Source of the DNA: Bacteroidota bacterium
GTDB taxonomy: Bacteria > Bacteroidota > Ignavibacteria > UBA10030 > UBA8401
Direction of reading: 5' to 3'
DNA length: 6,970 nucleotides
Assembly: GCA_030824295.1 (NCBI GenBank)
Contig: JAVBYA010000295.1
Location: 1-6,970, forward strand
In this document: one piece after another, positions 5,601 to 6,970 of the stretch
Layout of the letters: each line of letters starts with the position of its first letter
Numbering within the stretch: the stretch's first letter is position 1
Position numbers and translations under genes: made by a program
The notes under the pieces: model-generated
Database searches by the model: none
What the model saw: the letters and a program-made list of their open reading frames with translations, nothing else
Told to the model about the DNA's origin: nothing

Positions 5601-6970
5601 ATCACGCGCGATTCCGTTACGAACATCCGCTTCGCCCGTCTCGGAACGATGGTCGGCGGCAATTCCACCGTACTGATGCCGACGAATGGAACAGCGGTCA
5701 CCTTCGGAGAGAATGCCATCGGCCAGCTCGGTGTGGATCAGAAGTCGCTCGCACAGGTCCCGGCACAGGTTGTCTTTCCGAATGGTGTGACGGCGTGGAA
5801 GGAGATCGCGGTCGGCGCATCTCATGGATTGTATCTTGCCGCCAACGGTAAACTCTTTGCGGCGGGCGATAACAACTGGGGTCAGTTGGGGAGCGGTTCG
5901 GACTGGTCCGCAACACCCACGATTCCGATCAGCGTGCTGTATCCGGACGGCGTCGATTCAATGACCTTCACCTGGAAGAGCATCGCAGCAGGGAACTCCA
6001 GCAGCTTCGGCATAGGCAGTGACGGTGTGCTCTATGGATGGGGCAACAATAACAATGGACAATTAGGAAAAGGTGACAAGGCATATACGAACAAGCCGTT
6101 GCGCGTTCGCGTTCCGGCGGATGCCGACTCGGCAACGTTCCGGTTCATTTCCATCGCCGCCGGCTATGTGCACACCATCGCCGTGGGGAACAATGGATTC
6201 GTCTACGAATGGGGCCGGCAGATCGGTGTACAATTCCCGACCGATGTATTGCTGCCGAAGAAACATTTCTACCCCGTGGGACTCGATTCAACGCAGGTGA
6301 AATTCACCTCCATCGTTTCCGGAGTGTACTATGCCATTGCTCAGGCGGATAACGGTCAGCTCTATGCCATCGGCAACAACAGCCAGCAGCAGCTCGGTCT
6401 CGGTAAAGCGGTCTCGGCGAACGCTGTCCGCCTGACCCGCGTGCAGTTCCCGGAGAATGTCGATACGACCATGTTCCGATGGAAGAAGGTGACTGCCGGT
6501 TACGGTCATACGCTCGCCATTGCTGCGAACGGCAGACTCTATGCGTGGGGTGCCAACAATCTCGGAATGCTGGGGACCGGAACGACCACGCAGGTGGGGA
6601 TCCCGACACCGGTGTTGATGCCGGCAGATATCGCCGGATGGATGGATGTATCGGCAGGGAACTATCACAGTACGGCGATCGGTACCAATAACAAACTCTA
6701 TGGTTGGGGAAGGAACACGGAGCTGCAGCTCGGTATCGCAACGGCTTCGTCCGTCCTGGCACCGATGGAATATTCCAGTCCGCTCACCGGCGTACAGCGT
6801 ATGCCGGAACGTGTGCCGGTTTCGTTCACGCTTCAGCAGAACTATCCGAATCCGTTCAACCCTTCCACGATGATCCGTTTCGCACTGACGTCGGACGCGT
6901 TCACGTCGCTGCATGTCTACGATGTCACCGGCCGCCAGGTCGCGGAGCTCATTGCCGGACCATTGTCCAA
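2595..6970 (+). CDS. Giant T9SS-secreted multi-propeller surface protein (3' end outside window)
   Basis: The frame is open from 2595 to the window edge, at least 1458 residues with no stop. Domains in order: signal peptide (1-20); about 14 propeller blades marked by 'LYxGGxF' strands (about 60-755); a CHRD-like domain (about 768-885); an Ig/FN3-like segment (about 888-1006); seven RCC1-type blades (about 1010-1395); and the start of a type A T9SS C-terminal sorting domain (from about 1408) with NYPNPFNPST at 1416-1425. By family knowledge the protein crosses the inner membrane by Sec and the outer membrane by T9SS, and is then released or anchored at the surface. Comparison with sorting domains of usual length suggests only about 30-40 residues are missing. 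No catalytic motif was recognised, so a binding, adhesion or structural role is most likely, but this is inference. Expression is probably driven by the sigma-54 promoter at 2470-2485. An alternative start is 2565; an in-frame TAG at 2517-2519 closes the frame upstream. Confidence 0.93.
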   Translation, partial: MKQCAVLSIILLMMISTVQGNEWRRTGQEGASAAAAPELLGKWVPQYGIGVDQNGGGAEVHVTVENDAYFFVGGRFGQAGGVPSSCVAGYDKVKKEWFSLAGGVTVGFSNFLTVNALLIHGDTLYVGGQFTQAGGTGAGNIARWIISERRWDFPKELTFQVNSGTYVHAMLRRGDSIYIAGANTGGISIWNVAEQKKYTMSTGGSVPGTVYALTMDEKNLYAGGDFSQVSGTTSPRVVRFSFSERKWFSMGSGLNARVQAIVKLDTMIYAGGQFTTSGVTALKYVAKYDTATNSWTPLGGVNTDGAVHAMTVYKNSLVMAGAFTKADTSKAAVKVARWDAVNNVWRGVFDTSNALNGPDGTVMSLHTYGDMLTAGGSFMFGRGLNASSAYRAVVYNGIARWNGSTWNSVGNGAGYEVKVLTAAGDYLYAGGVFTNIGGVNATNVARLHLPTRTWESLNLRLEAAWNVSSFNNEVRAIAVNGNDVYIGGNFTKVNGQNAPGIIKWNAVTKTAATLGAGIAINNANDGPYSIVVDGSDVIVGGGYIFGTSFIKRWNGSAWTDLPASLIKAYVYSMAVIGDTLFAAGTWGSSGSGAYLQKIHRSGSGSWTTVGLGGVGPNKLVFSVAASSNGWLYAAGDFAAIGTGGSQLLTGGVARYKNGVWEKIGQNIPAAATISSSGFRGLAVRGDSVFAVGSFIFTDSNAVKSDGIIFYDGARWQSVPTSMNGGVTASFAGNSVFTGGSYYGLSGSVGMRLGEFEFTGMGTGYAQYEATLTAMNMVPSMRLPATGSIRLALKGDRAYISGTFNGLTGTHAGTYIGIALPGTNGPAVQQLLAQADGSGKFGTYGMAWNEFILSPEAISDIQQGKVHLIVKTSSYPNGEMRGQLLPIVNAAPSKAVLSLPTNASAVTIVGPADSTVSFSWQPAADPNSNLLSYIWQFSRNPKLDTLIFNSANGSAVSRKISYGEIDAVLGFTGHAVGETKKYYFTVIATDGSLWTPGDTFTVNITRDSVTNIRFARLGTMVGGNSTVLMPTNGTAVTFGENAIGQLGVDQKSLAQVPAQVVFPNGVTAWKEIAVGASHGLYLAANGKLFAAGDNNWGQLGSGSDWSATPTIPISVLYPDGVDSMTFTWKSIAAGNSSSFGIGSDGVLYGWGNNNNGQLGKGDKAYTNKPLRVRVPADADSATFRFISIAAGYVHTIAVGNNGFVYEWGRQIGVQFPTDVLLPKKHFYPVGLDSTQVKFTSIVSGVYYAIAQADNGQLYAIGNNSQQQLGLGKAVSANAVRLTRVQFPENVDTTMFRWKKVTAGYGHTLAIAANGRLYAWGANNLGMLGTGTTTQVGIPTPVLMPADIAGWMDVSAGNYHSTAIGTNNKLYGWGRNTELQLGIATASSVLAPMEYSSPLTGVQRMPERVPVSFTLQQNYPNPFNPSTMIRFALTSDAFTSLHVYDVTGRQVAELIAGPLS
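2772..4850 (+). repeat. 14-blade 'GGxF' beta-propeller repeat region (kelch/Rax2-like)
   Basis: The recurring unit is about 51 residues: a hydrophobic strand, then GG-x-F or a variant, a linker, 'xxARWD/xxW' and a turn leading to 'VxAxxVxGD'. The marker begins at residues 73, 127, 180, 223, 271, 320, 375, 430, 487, 540, 583, 634, 691 and 738. Examples are LYVGGQF, LYAGGDF, IYAGGQF and VYIGGNF; the third (IYIAGAN), eleventh (LFAAGTW) and thirteenth (VFAVGSF) are degenerate. Fourteen blades would fit two seven-bladed propellers in tandem. The pattern resembles kelch/galactose-oxidase and Rax2-type propellers; the exact family is not certain. The repeats are diverged at DNA level. Confidence 0.75.
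4896..5249 (+). other. CHRD-like domain within the secreted protein
   Basis: Residues about 768-885 follow the CHRD plan: an opening 'EATLTAMN-x-VP', 'ATGSIRLALKGD', 'GLTGTHAG', 'LPGTNGPAVQQLL', then the closing 'SSYPNGEMRGQL' (GEMRG at 877-881). CHRD domains occur in chordin and in many bacterial exported proteins, where their role is mostly unknown. The His residues typical of the family (the HIH and NVHT motifs) are replaced here by YIG and IVKT. Confidence 0.65.
5256..5612 (+). other. Ig/FN3-like linker domain
   Basis: Residues about 888-1006 look like a beta-sandwich. It starts 'NAAPSKAVLSLPTN', has a core 'VSFSWQPAADPNSNLLSYIWQ' and later 'KKYYFTVIATDGSLWTPGDTFTVNI'. The W...Y-x-W and YYFTVIATD pattern is common in FN3-like modules of exported Bacteroidota-group proteins, where they act as spacers. 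Assignment is by pattern only. Confidence 0.55.
5637..6779 (+). repeat. Seven RCC1-type blades (third beta-propeller)
   Basis: The RCC1 signature W-G-x-N-x-x-G-Q-L-G recurs starting at residues 1037 (FGENAIGQLG), 1090 (AGDNNWGQLG), 1149 (WGNNNNGQLG), 1206 (WGRQIGVQFP), 1259 (IGNNSQQQLG), 1318 (WGANNLGMLG) and 1371 (WGRNTELQLG), spaced 53-59 residues. Each is preceded by an 'IAAG-x-x-HTxAxxxNGxLYxWG' type segment. Seven blades equal the number in a complete RCC1 propeller. The fourth blade has lost the GQLG. In bacteria such domains are generally protein-binding; a nucleotide-exchange role for this exported protein is not expected. Confidence 0.88.
6816..6970 (+). other. T9SS type A C-terminal sorting domain (incomplete)
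   Basis: Residues 1408 onward read PVSFTLQQNYPNPFNPST, then an alternating strand 'MIRFAL' and 'SLHVYDVTGRQVAELIAGPLS', the usual first half of the sorting domain that directs proteins to the type IX secretion translocon. The expected closing strands (typically ending in 'GxYxxxxxxxxxxxxxKxxxx') fall outside the window. This is the main clue to the lineage. Confidence 0.93.

Noticed and set aside
2595..6970. Repeat region as a CRISPR array or tandem DNA repeat
   Set aside because: The repetition is at protein level (propeller blades); the DNA copies are diverged and lie inside one open frame.
1..6970. Mobile element, tRNA, rRNA or defence system
   Set aside because: No transposase, integrase, terminal repeats, RNA genes or defence-type domains were seen. 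The gene content is regulatory plus one exported protein.

Overview
The window looks like chromosome from a moderately GC-rich member of the Bacteroidota/Ignavibacteria/Kapabacteria group or a related lineage that uses type IX secretion (T9SS). The main clue is the end of the large downstream protein, which carries the 'NYPNPFNPST' start of a type A T9SS C-terminal sorting domain after an array of extracellular beta-propeller domains. The species cannot be named from this sequence. All recognised genes are on the + strand.

Layout. Positions 1-605 hold the C-terminal part of a Hanks-type Ser/Thr protein kinase whose N-lobe lies outside the window. Four bases after its stop, 610-2325 encodes a complete 571-residue sigma-54 enhancer-binding protein (helical N-terminus, GAF-like domain, AAA+ domain with GAFTGA, Fis-type helix-turn-helix). 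The 269-bp gap at 2326-2594 holds a perfect 13-bp inverted repeat (2346-2375), a further copy of its half-site (2400-2408), and a near-consensus sigma-54 -24/-12 promoter (2470-2485) with predicted +1 at about 2496. From 2595 to the window end runs one very long open frame of at least 1458 residues, cut off at its 3' end. It encodes a secreted protein with a signal peptide, about 14 'GG-x-F' propeller blades, a CHRD-like domain, an Ig/FN3-like segment, seven RCC1 blades and the start of the T9SS sorting domain.

How the parts may work together (inference). The kinase and the activator look co-transcribed. The activator has no receiver domain, so it may respond to a ligand bound by its GAF domain, to phosphorylation by the kinase, or to both. 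Its likely target is next door: the palindrome lies at about -136 relative to the predicted +1, a usual distance for an enhancer-binding protein site, in front of a sigma-54 promoter for the giant exported protein. The window therefore reads as a compact kinase / sigma-54 activator / T9SS surface-protein module. The promoter and the domains are read directly from sequence; the regulatory wiring is a testable proposal.
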